A stretch of DNA of 64,000 bases from Desulfovibrio aminophilus (GTDB lineage: Bacteria; Desulfobacterota; Desulfovibrionia; Desulfovibrionales; Desulfovibrionaceae). Location of the stretch: positions 52,778-116,777 of the forward strand of contig NZ_JAMHGA010000019.1 in NCBI RefSeq assembly GCF_023660105.1, written 5' to 3'. Positions within the stretch are counted from its first letter, which is position 1, and every line of letters begins with the position of its first letter. The notes below the pieces were generated by a model that worked only from the letters and a program-made list of their open reading frames with translations, did not search any database and was not told the DNA's origin. This document shows positions 1-7,702 of this stretch, piece by piece. Made by a program: the position numbers and the translations under genes.

Positions 1-1
1 C

Positions 2-49
2 TGGGACCGGGCCAAAGCCGGGGACGACCCGTCGGGCAAGGCCTCCTGA
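2..49 (+). CDS. C-terminal tail of a truncated gene
   Basis: An open frame runs in from the window edge and ends WDRAKAGDDPSGKAS-stop at position 49. Only 15 residues are visible, so the function cannot be named. It points toward the sigma-28-like promoter and small gene that follow. The frame could be chance, as there is too little sequence to test coding bias. Confidence 0.35.
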   Translation, partial: WDRAKAGDDPSGKAS

Positions 50-68
50 AAAAAGACGCCGGGCCCCC

Positions 69-96
69 TAAAGTTCCGAGGGCGAAAGGCCGATAA
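69..96 (+). promoter_or_regulatory. sigma-28 (FliA)-like promoter
   Basis: TAAAGTT begins at 69 and GCCGATAA lies at 89-96, with 16 bases between TAAA and GCCGATAA. This matches the flagellar sigma-28 consensus (TAAA, about 15 bases, GCCGATAA). It lies 40 bases upstream of the small gene at 136. A second site with the same spacing stands before the flgM region at 37322. Confidence 0.65.
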
Positions 97-135
97 GACG
101 GATGTCTCGTATCAGGCCCAACCATCGGAGTCTTC

Positions 136-342
136 ATGGACACCACGGCAACACTCGTTTTCCAGCCCATCCCCCTGGCGGCCCCCCTGCCGTCGGCGGT
201 GGACCGCCCGGATACCCGGCCGGTGGAAGCCGCCTCGGGCCCGGGAGCCCAGCTCTCCAAACGCGAGGCCTCGGACGGCGAGGACGGTTCCTCCCGCAAC
301 CAGGCCGAAGGCAAGGGGCTGCGGCTGGACCTCACGGTCTGA
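136..342 (+). CDS. small protein of unknown function, likely in the flagellar regulon
   Basis: A 68-residue protein starting MDTTATLVFQPIPL and ending GKGLRLDLTV. It has no cysteine, signal peptide or membrane span, and the middle is polar and probably disordered. GGAG at 127-130 sits five bases before the ATG. The sigma-28-like promoter upstream suggests expression with late flagellar genes. A perfectly paired hairpin follows the stop. I do not recognise the family. A FlaG-like or secretion-partner role would be a guess. Confidence 0.55.
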   Translation: MDTTATLVFQPIPLAAPLPSAVDRPDTRPVEAASGPGAQLSKREASDGEDGSSRNQAEGKGLRLDLTV

Positions 343-350
343 GATCCGCC

Positions 351-382
351 CGCGCCGCCGGGACGCAAGTCCCGACGGCGCG
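351..382. terminator. GC-rich hairpin between convergent genes
   Basis: Arms 351-364 and 369-382 pair over 13 of 14 positions (one C/A mismatch) around a GCAA loop. The hairpin lies between the stop of the small gene at 342 and the stop of rubrerythrin at 392, so it may serve both strands. Neither side has a T-run, so intrinsic termination is only likely. Confidence 0.5.
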
Positions 383-391
383 GAGGAGTGG

Positions 392-886
392 TCAGTCGAT
401 GGCGCGGAACGCCTTGGCGGCGGCCCCGCAGACCGGACACTTGGCCGGGGCCTCGTTCTCCGCGATGTAGCCGCAGACGGTGCAGATCAGATAACCCACA
501 TCTTCCTTGGCCTCCATGTTCTTCAGCGCCTTGGCGTACAGTTCGGCGTGCACCCGCTCCGCGTCCAGGGCGTAGCGGAAGCTGCGTTCGGCGGCCTTGT
601 TGCCCTCCGCCACGGCGGCCTCGATCATGGGCGGATACATGGTCTCGAACTCGTAGGTCTCGCCTCCCACGGCCTCCTTCAGGTTCGCCGCGGTGTTCCC
701 CACGGCGCCCAGGGCGCGAAGGTGGGCATGGGCGTGGACGGTCTCGGCCTCGGCCGCGGCCCGGAACAGCTTGGCCACCTGGGGATAGCCTTCCTTGTCG
801 GCCTGCTGGGCGAAGGCGAGATATTTGCGGTTGGCCTGGGACTCACCGGCGAACGCCTGCTTCAGATTGGAATCGGTCTGTGACAT
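392..886 (-). CDS. rbr: rubrerythrin (peroxide-scavenging non-haem iron protein)
   Basis: A 164-residue cytoplasmic protein that reduces hydrogen peroxide with electrons from rubredoxin in anaerobes. The N-terminal four-helix diiron domain shows the paired ExxH ligands (AEAETVHAHAH near residue 50; DAERVHAELY near 110). The C-terminal rubredoxin-like domain has CTVCGY and CPVCG. The start is taken at MSQTDS because AAGGAGG lies just upstream; the earlier ATG at 901 contains that ribosome site. The upstream rubredoxin gene and the operator at 907-927 point to a peroxide-stress unit. Confidence 0.95.
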   Translation of the reverse strand: MSQTDSNLKQAFAGESQANRKYLAFAQQADKEGYPQVAKLFRAAAEAETVHAHAHLRALGAVGNTAANLKEAVGGETYEFETMYPPMIEAAVAEGNKAAERSFRYALDAERVHAELYAKALKNMEAKEDVGYLICTVCGYIAENEAPAKCPVCGAAAKAFRAID

Positions 887-906
887 GAATGCCTCCTTCA
901 TTTTGT

Positions 907-927
907 TAGTAATGATTCCTATTACTA
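907..927. promoter_or_regulatory. PerR/Fur-type operator upstream of rubrerythrin
   Basis: TAGTAAT at 907-913 and ATTACTA at 921-927 form a perfect 7 bp inverted repeat with a 7 bp spacer, 20 bases upstream of the rubrerythrin start. The AT-rich dyad resembles Fur/PerR boxes and stands out in a GC-rich context. A Fur-family gene is encoded at 10050. That the pair interact is inference. Confidence 0.6.
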
Positions 928-944
928 TTTATATGAAAGGTCAA

Positions 945-975
945 CAAAAAAGTCCGACCGCTGACGCGGCCGGAC
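945..975 (-). terminator. rho-independent terminator after rubredoxin
   Basis: On the minus strand a 10 bp stem (966-975 with 952-961, one G-T pair, TGAC-type loop) is followed by a run of six T. It lies between the rubredoxin stop at 1000 and the rubrerythrin promoter, so the two genes can be transcribed separately. Confidence 0.75.
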
Positions 976-999
976 CTGCGCAAAGCATTCGAACATGCT

Positions 1000-1170
1000 C
1001 TACTCGTCCTCTTCCTTGCGGGCGAAGTGGCGCTCCGGCGCGCCGCAACGGGGGCACTTCCAGTCCGGCCCGACCTGGGAGAAATCCGTGCCGGCCGCGA
1101 GCCCGCCCACCGGATCGCCCTTGGCCGGGTCATAGATGTAGCCGCACCTGAGGCAGACATAGCGATCCAT
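1000..1170 (-). CDS. rubredoxin
   Basis: A 56-residue one-iron electron carrier: MDRYVCLRCGYIYDP at the start and WKCPRCGAP later give the two CxxC knuckles that bind iron. The length and the conserved GYIYDP, GDP and WKCP stretches match rubredoxins. The ATG at 1170 has AAGGAGG about 11 bases upstream, a little far but with no better in-frame start. It probably feeds electrons to rubrerythrin, encoded next on the same strand. The acidic tail KEEDE is slightly longer than usual. Confidence 0.9.
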   Translation of the reverse strand: MDRYVCLRCGYIYDPAKGDPVGGLAAGTDFSQVGPDWKCPRCGAPERHFARKEEDE

Positions 1171-1232
1171 GATGTGACCATCCTCCTTGCAAACGGACGC
1201 CGACGGAAGTCGAGCGCCATCGGCGGATGATC

Positions 1233-1469
1233 CTAGCCCCGCCCACGGGGAAGCGCAATGCGCCCGTCACCGCCCTGCTCCGTGGTCTCCGTGGGCAGCA
1301 CGTCGCCCTCCGGCATCTCCCCATGGGCGAGCTGGTGCGCCCGGCGCGCACAGGATTCCCGAAACTCGCCCAGGCAATAGAGGTCCAGGATCTTGCGCCG
1401 GACCGTCCGCTGCTCATACCGATGCGCCCGAAAGAACAGGCATCTCTCCGCGAATTCGCACGGCTCCAT
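1233..1469 (-). CDS. small cysteine-motif protein of unknown function
   Basis: A 78-residue protein read from MEPCEFAERC. It has two cysteine pairs, C-x5-C-x-FF near the start and YC-x6-C-ARR about 30 residues later. I remember this layout from small proteins and C-terminal tails in Desulfovibrio and Geobacter relatives. The pattern would suit a metal or Fe-S site, but that is inference. A GGGG stretch about six bases before the ATG is a modest ribosome site. The frame also runs upstream to 1568, but that part is low-complexity and arginine-rich. Confidence 0.55.
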   Translation of the reverse strand: MEPCEFAERCLFFRAHRYEQRTVRRKILDLYCLGEFRESCARRAHQLAHGEMPEGDVLPTETTEQGGDGRIALPRGRG

Positions 1470-1638
1470 CTGTTCCCCACGGATCGGCGCAAGACGGGCG
1501 CGGCGCGGCCGCCGCCCCAGGCCGATTCCTGAATGGAGTCTAGCATCGCCCCGGGCGAGGCACAGCAAGAACCGTTTTTTTATAAGAATGGCGAGGAAGC
1601 GAAGCGGACCGACGGGTGAGCGGGAAAACGGGCAGGCG

Positions 1639-2070
1639 TTATTTCGTGTCCTTCCAGTACGACCAGCTCTTTTTCGGATCCTTGGTCATGTTCCCGCAGA
1701 ACTCCTCGTATTCGCCGACAAGCATGGACACGTCCTCGCAGGTATCCATCCTCGTCTTCATCTCGGCCTTGTAGGTGCTCATCTTCAGGGCCGCCAGGCG
1801 CACGTCGGAAAAGAAACTCGCCAGGGCGAGGTTGTAATCCGCGGCCGAACGGTAATTTTCCCGGACCATGGCTTCCGAGCCGAGCAGATCGCTCTTCTCC
1901 AGGCATTCCAGGACGATGTACTGGTAGGCCGCGCACTTGGCGTGCCCATCGGCCAACTCGGCGCGGGCGGCCTCGTCATCGAAGGCCCACGCCGCTCCCG
2001 CATTCAGGATCAACAGCGCGGCCAGCGCGAGAACCAACATCAGACGCGGACGCGAAAAAACGCGTTTCAT
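1639..2070 (-). CDS. secreted protein of unknown function
   Basis: 143 residues. A clear signal peptide (basic MKRVFSRPR, hydrophobic core, cleavage after AWA near residue 29) sends it to the periplasm. The mature part is helical and charged, with four cysteines (near 46, 56, 110 and 124), enough for two disulfides. GGAGGTGAG stands just before the ATG. It lies downstream of the RND pump on the same strand, but nothing ties it to efflux. I do not recognise the family. Confidence 0.65.
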   Translation of the reverse strand: MKRVFSRPRLMLVLALAALLILNAGAAWAFDDEAARAELADGHAKCAAYQYIVLECLEKSDLLGSEAMVRENYRSAADYNLALASFFSDVRLAALKMSTYKAEMKTRMDTCEDVSMLVGEYEEFCGNMTKDPKKSWSYWKDTK

Positions 2071-2149
2071 CTCACCTCCGGAGGAACGTTCCCGCTCACC
2101 CGAGCACGCCGGTCCGCTGGAAAGACGGACGGCGTCAATGCCGCCCCAC

Positions 2150-5100
2150 TCAGACGGCCTGATCCTTCCGCAGCCTCGTCTTCATTCGGAACAGGCGGGC
2201 GACCGCAACGAAAAACAACGGAATGAAGACCAGGTCGATGAAGGTGGCGGAAATCATGCCGCCGCACACGGCCGTGCCGATGGCGTTCATGGCGCCCGCG
2301 CCCGCGCCGCTCGCCACGGCCAGCGGCAGCACGCCGAAGAAGAAGGCCAGGGACGTCATCATGACCGGCCGGAACCGGGTCTTCACCGCGCCGAGCGTGG
2401 CGTCGATGAGGCTGTCCCCGTGGGACATGCGCTCCTTGATGAACTGGATGATCAGGATGGCGTTCTTCGTCGAAAGGCCGAGAGTGGTCAGGAAGCCGAT
2501 CTGGAAGTACACGTCGTTGGCCATGCCCCGGAACGTCGTGGCCAGGATCGCGCCGAGCACGCCCAGCGGCAGCATGAGCAGGTTCACGAAGGGGATCGTC
2601 CAGCTCTCATACAGCGCGGCCACGCAGAGGAAGATCACGAAGATGGAGAAGGCGTAGAGGACCGGGCCCTGGGCCGTGGCCATGCGCTCCTGGTAGGAAA
2701 GGCCGTTCCAGTCGAAGCCGATGCCCTGCGGCAGCTTGGCCGCGAGTTCCTCCATCACGCTCATGGCCTCGCCGGTGCTGTGGCCCGGCGCGGGTTCGCC
2801 CCAGATGTTGATGGACGGGAAGGCGTTGAAGCGCTCCAGCTTGGGAGAGCCGAGCGACCAGCGGCTCGAGGCGAAGGAGGAAAACGGCACCATCTTGCCG
2901 GAGGTGTTGCGCACGTAGAGGCGCTCCAGGTCCTCCGGCAGCATGCGGAACGGCGCGTCGGCCTGGACGTAGACCTGCTTCACCCGGCCGCCCTGAACGA
3001 AGTTGTTCACGTAATACCCGCCGAAGGCCGCGGACAGGGTCTCGTGGATGGAGGCCACGGGCAGCCCCATGGCCCCGGCGCGGTCCCAGTCCACGTCGAT
3101 GTAATACTGGGGCACGTCGTCCACGCCGTTGGGCCGCACCCGCGTCAGGCGCGGATCCTTCATGGTCATGCCGAGAAGCTGGTTGCGCGCCGCCATGAGT
3201 TTTTCGTGTCCGAGGCCGCCCACGTCCTGCAACTGGAAATCGAAGCCCGTGGCCATGCCGAGTTCGATCACCGGCGGCGGCGGGAAGGCGAAGACCATGC
3301 CGTCCTTGATCTGCGAAAAGGCCCGCATGGCCCGGCCGGCGACGGCCTTGACCTTCTGGTCGTCCCGGCCGCGCAGGTGCCAGTCCTTGAGCTTGACGAA
3401 GGCCAGGGCCATGTTCTGCCCCTGCCCGCCGAAGCTCGTGCCCACGACGCTCAGAACGCTCGCCACGGCCGTCTTCTCGTTTTCCATGAAATGCGTCTGC
3501 ACCCTGTCCATGACCGCCTGGGACTGCTCCAGGGTGGAGCCCGCGGGCAGCATGGCCTGGATCATGAGAATCCCCTGATCCTCGTCCGGAATGTAGGAAG
3601 TGGCCATGCGGCTGAAGGAGAAGACGACGGCCGCGACGAGCAGGACATAGAGCAGCAGGAAGCGTCCCTTCCTGCCGAGTGAATAGTCGACGAGCCCCAC
3701 GTACATGGAGCGGGCCTTGAAGAAGACCTTGTCGAACCAGCGGAAGAAGGGCCGCAGGAAGAAGATCGCGCTGTCCGAGGGCTCGTGCCCCTTGGGCACC
3801 GGCTTGAGGAACGTGGCGCAGAGCACCGGGGTCAGGATCAGGGCCACGAGCACGGAGAGAAGCATGGAGGCGATGACGGTGATGGAGAACTGGCGATAGA
3901 GCACGCCGGTGGAGCCCTGGAAGAAGGCCATGGGCCCGAAGACCGCCGAGAGCACCAGGCCGATGCCGATGAGCGCGCTGGTGATCTCCTCCATGGACTT
4001 GGCCGTGGCCTCCCGGGGCGGGAGCCCCTCCTCGGCCATGATGCGCTCCACGTTCTCCACCACGACGATGGCGTCGTCCACCAGCAGGCCGATGGCGAGC
4101 ACCATGGCGAACATGGTCAGCATGTTGATGGAGAAGCCCGCGGCGTCGAGCACCGCGAAGGTGCCGAGCAGGACCACCGGCACCGCGATCGTCGGGATGA
4201 TCGTGGCCCGGATGTTGCCCATGAACAGGTACATGATGAGAAAGACGAGCAGCACCGCCTCGAACAGGGTCTTGACCACCTCCTCGATGGCCACCTTGGT
4301 GAACGGCGTGGTGTCGTAGGGGTAGATGACCTTCATCCCCGGCGGGAAGTAGCGGCGCATCTCCTCCATCTTCTTCTTGACGGCGTTGGCGGTGTCCAGG
4401 GCGTTGGCGCCGGCCGCCTGGCGGATGGCCATGGCGGCCGAGGGCTTGCCGTTGTAGTTGGCCAGGACGTCGTAGCGCTCGGTGCCCAGCTCCGTGCGGC
4501 CGATGTCCTTGATGCGCACCACCGAGCCGTCGGCGTTGGAGCGGATGGGGATGTTGGCGAACTCCTCCGGCGTCTGCAGCAGGTGCTGGACGATGATGGA
4601 GGCGTTCAGCCGCTGGCCGGGCTGGGCGGGCGCGCCGCCCAACTGTCCGGCGGAGACCTCGACGTTGTAGGCCCGCAGGGCGAGGACCACGTCCTCCATG
4701 GTCAGGTTGAAGTTGGTCAGCTGGTTCGGGTTGACCCAGACGCGCATGGCGTACTGGCTGCCGAAGTTCTCCACCTCGCCCACGCCGGGCACGCGCGAGA
4801 GGACCTTTTCCAGCTTGGACTGGGCGTAATCGCGTAGGTCGTCGCCGTTCATGCTGCCGTCCTCGGAGATCAGGCCGACGACGATCAGGTAGTTCCGCGT
4901 GGATTTGCTGACCTTGACGCCGGACCGCTGCACCGAATCCGGCAGGCTGGCCATGGCGAGCTGGAGCTTGTTCTGCACCTTGGACCAGGCCACGTCCGGG
5001 TCGGTGCCCGCCGCGAAGGTCATCTCGATGCGCGCCGCGCCGGACGAGGAGCTCGTGCCGCTCAGATAGAGCAGGCCGTCCAGACCCGTCATCTTCTGCT

Positions 5101-5299
5101 CGATGATCTGGGTCACGGTGTTTTCCACCGTCTCGGCGGAAGCGCCCGCGTAGTAGGCGTCAATGGCGATGGAGGGCGGCGCGATGGGCGGATACTGGGC
5201 GATGGGCATCTTGTACAGGGACAAGAGGCCCAGCGTCATGATGATGATGGCGATCACCCAGGCGAAAACGGGTCTGTTCAGGAAGAATTTGGAGAGCAT
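2150..5299 (-). CDS. RND efflux pump, inner-membrane transporter (AcrB/MexB type)
   Basis: 1049 residues, the usual length for hydrophobe/amphiphile efflux pumps that expel drugs and solvents using the proton gradient. It starts MLSKFFLNRPVFAWVIAI, the family N-terminus. The proton-relay aspartates D408 and D409 sit in GLLVDDAIVVVENVE, and the matching lysine lies in GLSTKNAILI near residue 940. Two repeats of membrane spans with large periplasmic loops are visible. A GAGGGA ribosome site precedes the ATG. No membrane-fusion or outer-membrane partner gene is adjacent: upstream lies only 250 bases and then the tRNA-Ser element. Confidence 0.95.
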   Translation of the reverse strand: MLSKFFLNRPVFAWVIAIIIMTLGLLSLYKMPIAQYPPIAPPSIAIDAYYAGASAETVENTVTQIIEQKMTGLDGLLYLSGTSSSSGAARIEMTFAAGTDPDVAWSKVQNKLQLAMASLPDSVQRSGVKVSKSTRNYLIVVGLISEDGSMNGDDLRDYAQSKLEKVLSRVPGVGEVENFGSQYAMRVWVNPNQLTNFNLTMEDVVLALRAYNVEVSAGQLGGAPAQPGQRLNASIIVQHLLQTPEEFANIPIRSNADGSVVRIKDIGRTELGTERYDVLANYNGKPSAAMAIRQAAGANALDTANAVKKKMEEMRRYFPPGMKVIYPYDTTPFTKVAIEEVVKTLFEAVLLVFLIMYLFMGNIRATIIPTIAVPVVLLGTFAVLDAAGFSINMLTMFAMVLAIGLLVDDAIVVVENVERIMAEEGLPPREATAKSMEEITSALIGIGLVLSAVFGPMAFFQGSTGVLYRQFSITVIASMLLSVLVALILTPVLCATFLKPVPKGHEPSDSAIFFLRPFFRWFDKVFFKARSMYVGLVDYSLGRKGRFLLLYVLLVAAVVFSFSRMATSYIPDEDQGILMIQAMLPAGSTLEQSQAVMDRVQTHFMENEKTAVASVLSVVGTSFGGQGQNMALAFVKLKDWHLRGRDDQKVKAVAGRAMRAFSQIKDGMVFAFPPPPVIELGMATGFDFQLQDVGGLGHEKLMAARNQLLGMTMKDPRLTRVRPNGVDDVPQYYIDVDWDRAGAMGLPVASIHETLSAAFGGYYVNNFVQGGRVKQVYVQADAPFRMLPEDLERLYVRNTSGKMVPFSSFASSRWSLGSPKLERFNAFPSINIWGEPAPGHSTGEAMSVMEELAAKLPQGIGFDWNGLSYQERMATAQGPVLYAFSIFVIFLCVAALYESWTIPFVNLLMLPLGVLGAILATTFRGMANDVYFQIGFLTTLGLSTKNAILIIQFIKERMSHGDSLIDATLGAVKTRFRPVMMTSLAFFFGVLPLAVASGAGAGAMNAIGTAVCGGMISATFIDLVFIPLFFVAVARLFRMKTRLRKDQAV

Positions 5300-5546
5300 G
5301 CGCTGCGTCCCTCACCATGTCCGTGGGGCCGGCCGTGCTGGTCGGACTGGAGATTTCATCAATCGGAGCCCGGCGGCGGATCGTCCGCTCCCGCGGATCG
5401 ACGCGTCACCCGCGTCCTGGGTACATTCCCGGGGTGCGGCCGTCAAGACGGCTCGGCCGTTTCCCCCGCTTGGCGGGCGCAAATACCTCCTCCTTATCCC
5501 CCGCGCGGGATGACGGAGAAGCAGGGCGGGGGGAACAAGGACGAAC
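5300..5546. other. gene-free stretch upstream of the RND pump
   Basis: GC-rich DNA with only short overlapping frames without ribosome sites. It must hold the promoter of the pump gene, but I see no clear -35/-10 pair. Before the element inserted, this stretch would have directly followed the tRNA-Ser gene. A short CCCGCGCGGG palindrome near 5500 is the only structure. Confidence 0.5.
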
Positions 5547-5566
5547 TGGCGGAGGGGGAGGGATTC
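5547..5566. repeat. left attachment repeat (distal tRNA-Ser 3' end copy)
   Basis: TGGCGGAGGGGGAGGGATTC is identical to the complement of the last 20 bases of tRNA-Ser(UGA), from the T-loop to the CCA end. It is the copy left at the far end of the element after integration. The next bases (TCCGCC) create a GGCGGAG/CTCCGCC inverted repeat around it. Confidence 0.85.
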
Positions 5567-5625
5567 TCCGCCATTCGATCAATACGCTGAAATGACTTGC
5601 TTTCGCTGGCGAGTGGTTAAGGAAA

Positions 5626-5650
5626 TGTCTCACCTCAATGTCTCACCTAA
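5626..5650 (+). repeat. left paired inner repeats (candidate integrase arm sites)
   Basis: TGTCTCACCT occurs at 5626 and again at 5639 (extended by AA), a 13 bp step. The same motif pair with the same step and orientation lies near the right end (9781 and 9794). Placement 60 to 85 bp inside the att repeat fits arm-type binding sites of tyrosine integrases. Confidence 0.6.
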
Positions 5651-5970
5651 GCTACCTCCAGGCGCTCCCAATGTCCAGACGGGAGGTGCCCCATGTTGCC
5701 CTATGGGGTGGCAAGACATCGAGAATCGCCCTGAATCGTCGCAAGGGAAGGCGTGTGGCCCTGGGTGGCCTGATGATCTCGAAAATCGATCCTGGGCTAT
5801 GCAGACGCGTCACGGGGAGATTAGGCGGATAATATCTCCCGATAATCGCATCAGTATCTCATTGTGCCGCGAGAACTCTCACCAAAGAATAACGAAACCA
5901 TATTCAGCATATTGATATTCCAACCAGAATGGGGCACACTCAACACAAAATGTAGGTATATGGAGACTGT

Positions 5971-7002
5971 ATGCGCCGGGTGTGGTCTGTTGTGATTATT
6001 GGGGTTGTGTTGTTTGGAATAGTCCTGGGAATGAACCTCGACACCAAGGTCGGCAATCCCGGCCTCCAGCCCCCGAGTGATGCGTTCGACAAGTACGTGC
6101 AGGACTTCAACAAAAGCACGTACGACCCCAGCTACATTTCCCCGCGACACGCCCGGGAGATAGCCGACTTTGAATCGCACGAGCAGACGGTAAAGCAGAC
6201 CCTCAAGGACAGCTTCACGGTGAACAACAACGCCGTCAAGCTGTACGAGTATGTCAATCGAAAGCTCACGTATGACTCCGACCCGAACTTCGTGCTCGCG
6301 GTGCACATCACGAAGCTCGGGGACGGGGTGCCTATCCAGTACTGGCACAAATTCAACGACTGCGAGTCGCTCGGTGAGGCCGAGGCCCTGCGCGGAACGA
6401 TCCTGGAGCGTGTCGCCGCCGAGCGCCGCCTGAGCTTCATGGGCATCCACGCTATGGGGGCCGGACTCGTGGCTGTCCTCATGGACGTGACCACAATACT
6501 CGGCGCTCTGGTCCTAATTCTTTTGGTTCGAATAGCAAAGGCTGCGCTAGCCCGCTTAAGACGTGATCAAGGGGGGCGAGGTCACTTATCAGGCCGCAAA
6601 CACCAAGAGAATGAGGAAGTATCCGCCAATAAAACATTATCAAATTTTGTATTGGATTTCAGACGTATTATGTCCATGAAGTTATCATGGTCGCAACGTA
6701 CAACGCTTGAAAAATCTCACACAATTCTCATTATACTGTTTATCATTACCATATTACCGCTGCCATACGAATCATATATAACGATACGTGTTGTTGTCTT
6801 TATTTGTTTATTTTATTTCTTCCAAGCAATTCGCCCGATACGGCAGACAAATCGCTGGCCATATTTTATGATTATTCTTTTATTAATTTTATACAATCCA
6901 ATTATTCCTATTCACTTCGGAAGTAAGTTGTTATGGACAGTAATAAACGTCACTACGATTTATTTCGCGTATAGGTTCAGATCAATATGCTCTGAAAATT
7001 AA
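5971..7002 (+). CDS. membrane protein with DUF6804-like C-terminal domain, cargo of the element
   Basis: 343 residues. Residues 1-20 form a membrane anchor, 21-155 a soluble, probably periplasmic domain, and 160-188 a second span followed by a basic stretch. Residues 248-338 hold about four more spans with LPLPYESYITIRVVV and YNPIIPIHFGSKLLW, which resemble the small bacterial DUF6804 membrane family (from memory). Codon use changes abruptly near residue 205: GC-rich before, AT-rich after, as if two genes were joined. TGGAG lies six bases before the ATG. Role unknown; defence or exclusion functions are possible for element cargo but unsupported. Confidence 0.7.
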   Translation: MRRVWSVVIIGVVLFGIVLGMNLDTKVGNPGLQPPSDAFDKYVQDFNKSTYDPSYISPRHAREIADFESHEQTVKQTLKDSFTVNNNAVKLYEYVNRKLTYDSDPNFVLAVHITKLGDGVPIQYWHKFNDCESLGEAEALRGTILERVAAERRLSFMGIHAMGAGLVAVLMDVTTILGALVLILLVRIAKAALARLRRDQGGRGHLSGRKHQENEEVSANKTLSNFVLDFRRIMSMKLSWSQRTTLEKSHTILIILFIITILPLPYESYITIRVVVFICLFYFFQAIRPIRQTNRWPYFMIILLLILYNPIIPIHFGSKLLWTVINVTTIYFAYRFRSICSEN

Positions 7003-7593
7003 CATAACACTGCCTGGCTAGCGCGAGCTTGGGTTGCTCCCCTCGTACGGGCGGCACGATCCGGGCAAGCGTGATGCTCCCATCACGCCAAGCGCGTACT
7101 GCCTTGTCGTACCGCCGCCGTCTCAAAAAATGATATAAAATTCCGTCCGGGCGAATCGACCTTCCCGCCGTGAGTGGTCCCCCGGGGGGGATGGCTGGGT
7201 ACGGTAAGGCCAACATAGCGCTGCTATTTCAACCAGAATCGGGCCTTGGCTGCATCCTGGCCTGTTCCGGCAGGCCCGTGCCCGGGTGGCGCTGGTTTGG
7301 GCTGCCTTGGGTTGGGCGCAGCCTGCCGGGTATCTGTTATCTATCCTAACCGGGCTCTTGCCTACTCTGGCGGGAAGCATGGGCGGGCATCTTCCGCCGG
7401 AGCCGTGCCGACCGGGGCGGGGCCTGTGCTGCCATTTCCTGTCACGGAGCGACACGGACAAGGCCGGGTCTGTCCGATGCAGTAGCGGGCCTGTTCCGGG
7501 CTCCTGGCGGGGCGCTGGGTGTGGGCATGGGTGGACGTGGCGGGGCTGGTATCTGTTGCCTTGCCGAGGCGGGGCAGGACTGGCCGGGCACGA

Positions 7594-7625
7594 CCAGGGA
7601 ACTTAGAGCCGCAACGGTTCCCTGG
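7594..7625. other. 9 bp perfect hairpin at the skew switch
   Basis: CCAGGGAAC at 7594-7602 pairs perfectly with GTTCCCTGG at 7617-7625 around a 14-base loop. It sits close to where the strand bias of the region reverses. No T-run follows on either strand, so it is not an obvious terminator. Confidence 0.5.
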
Positions 7626-7667
7626 GTGTCACGTAACTTAGGAATACCGTAGCCTTGTATCGGTTAC

Positions 7668-7702
7668 AAAAAACCCGGCCCTGCCGAGGCAGGCAGGCCC
7701 GG
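7668..7702 (-). terminator. strong rho-independent terminator, minus strand
   Basis: Arms 7692-7702 and 7675-7685 pair over 10 of 11 bases around a 6-base loop; on the minus strand the stem is followed by a run of six T. It would stop a leftward transcript from the integrase or from a separate RNA starting in 7700-8190. No gene ends just before it; the integrase stop is about 490 bases away. Confidence 0.7.

Noticed and set aside
5592..5915. A 107-codon plus-strand frame with a repeated GW-D-ENR peptide inside the left end of the element
   Set aside because: No well-spaced ribosome site, unlikely composition, and it overlaps the paired integrase repeats. Kept as non-coding.
6977..7216. Minus-strand frame containing RYDKAVRAWRDGSITLARI, reminiscent of small DNA-binding proteins
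   Set aside because: No ribosome site, no support from codon use, and it runs into the 3' end of the cargo gene. At best a remnant.
5921..7244. Direct repeat AACCAGAAT followed by GGGC at 5922 and 7231
   Set aside because: Only about 14 bases with one mismatch; too short to call a functional repeat.
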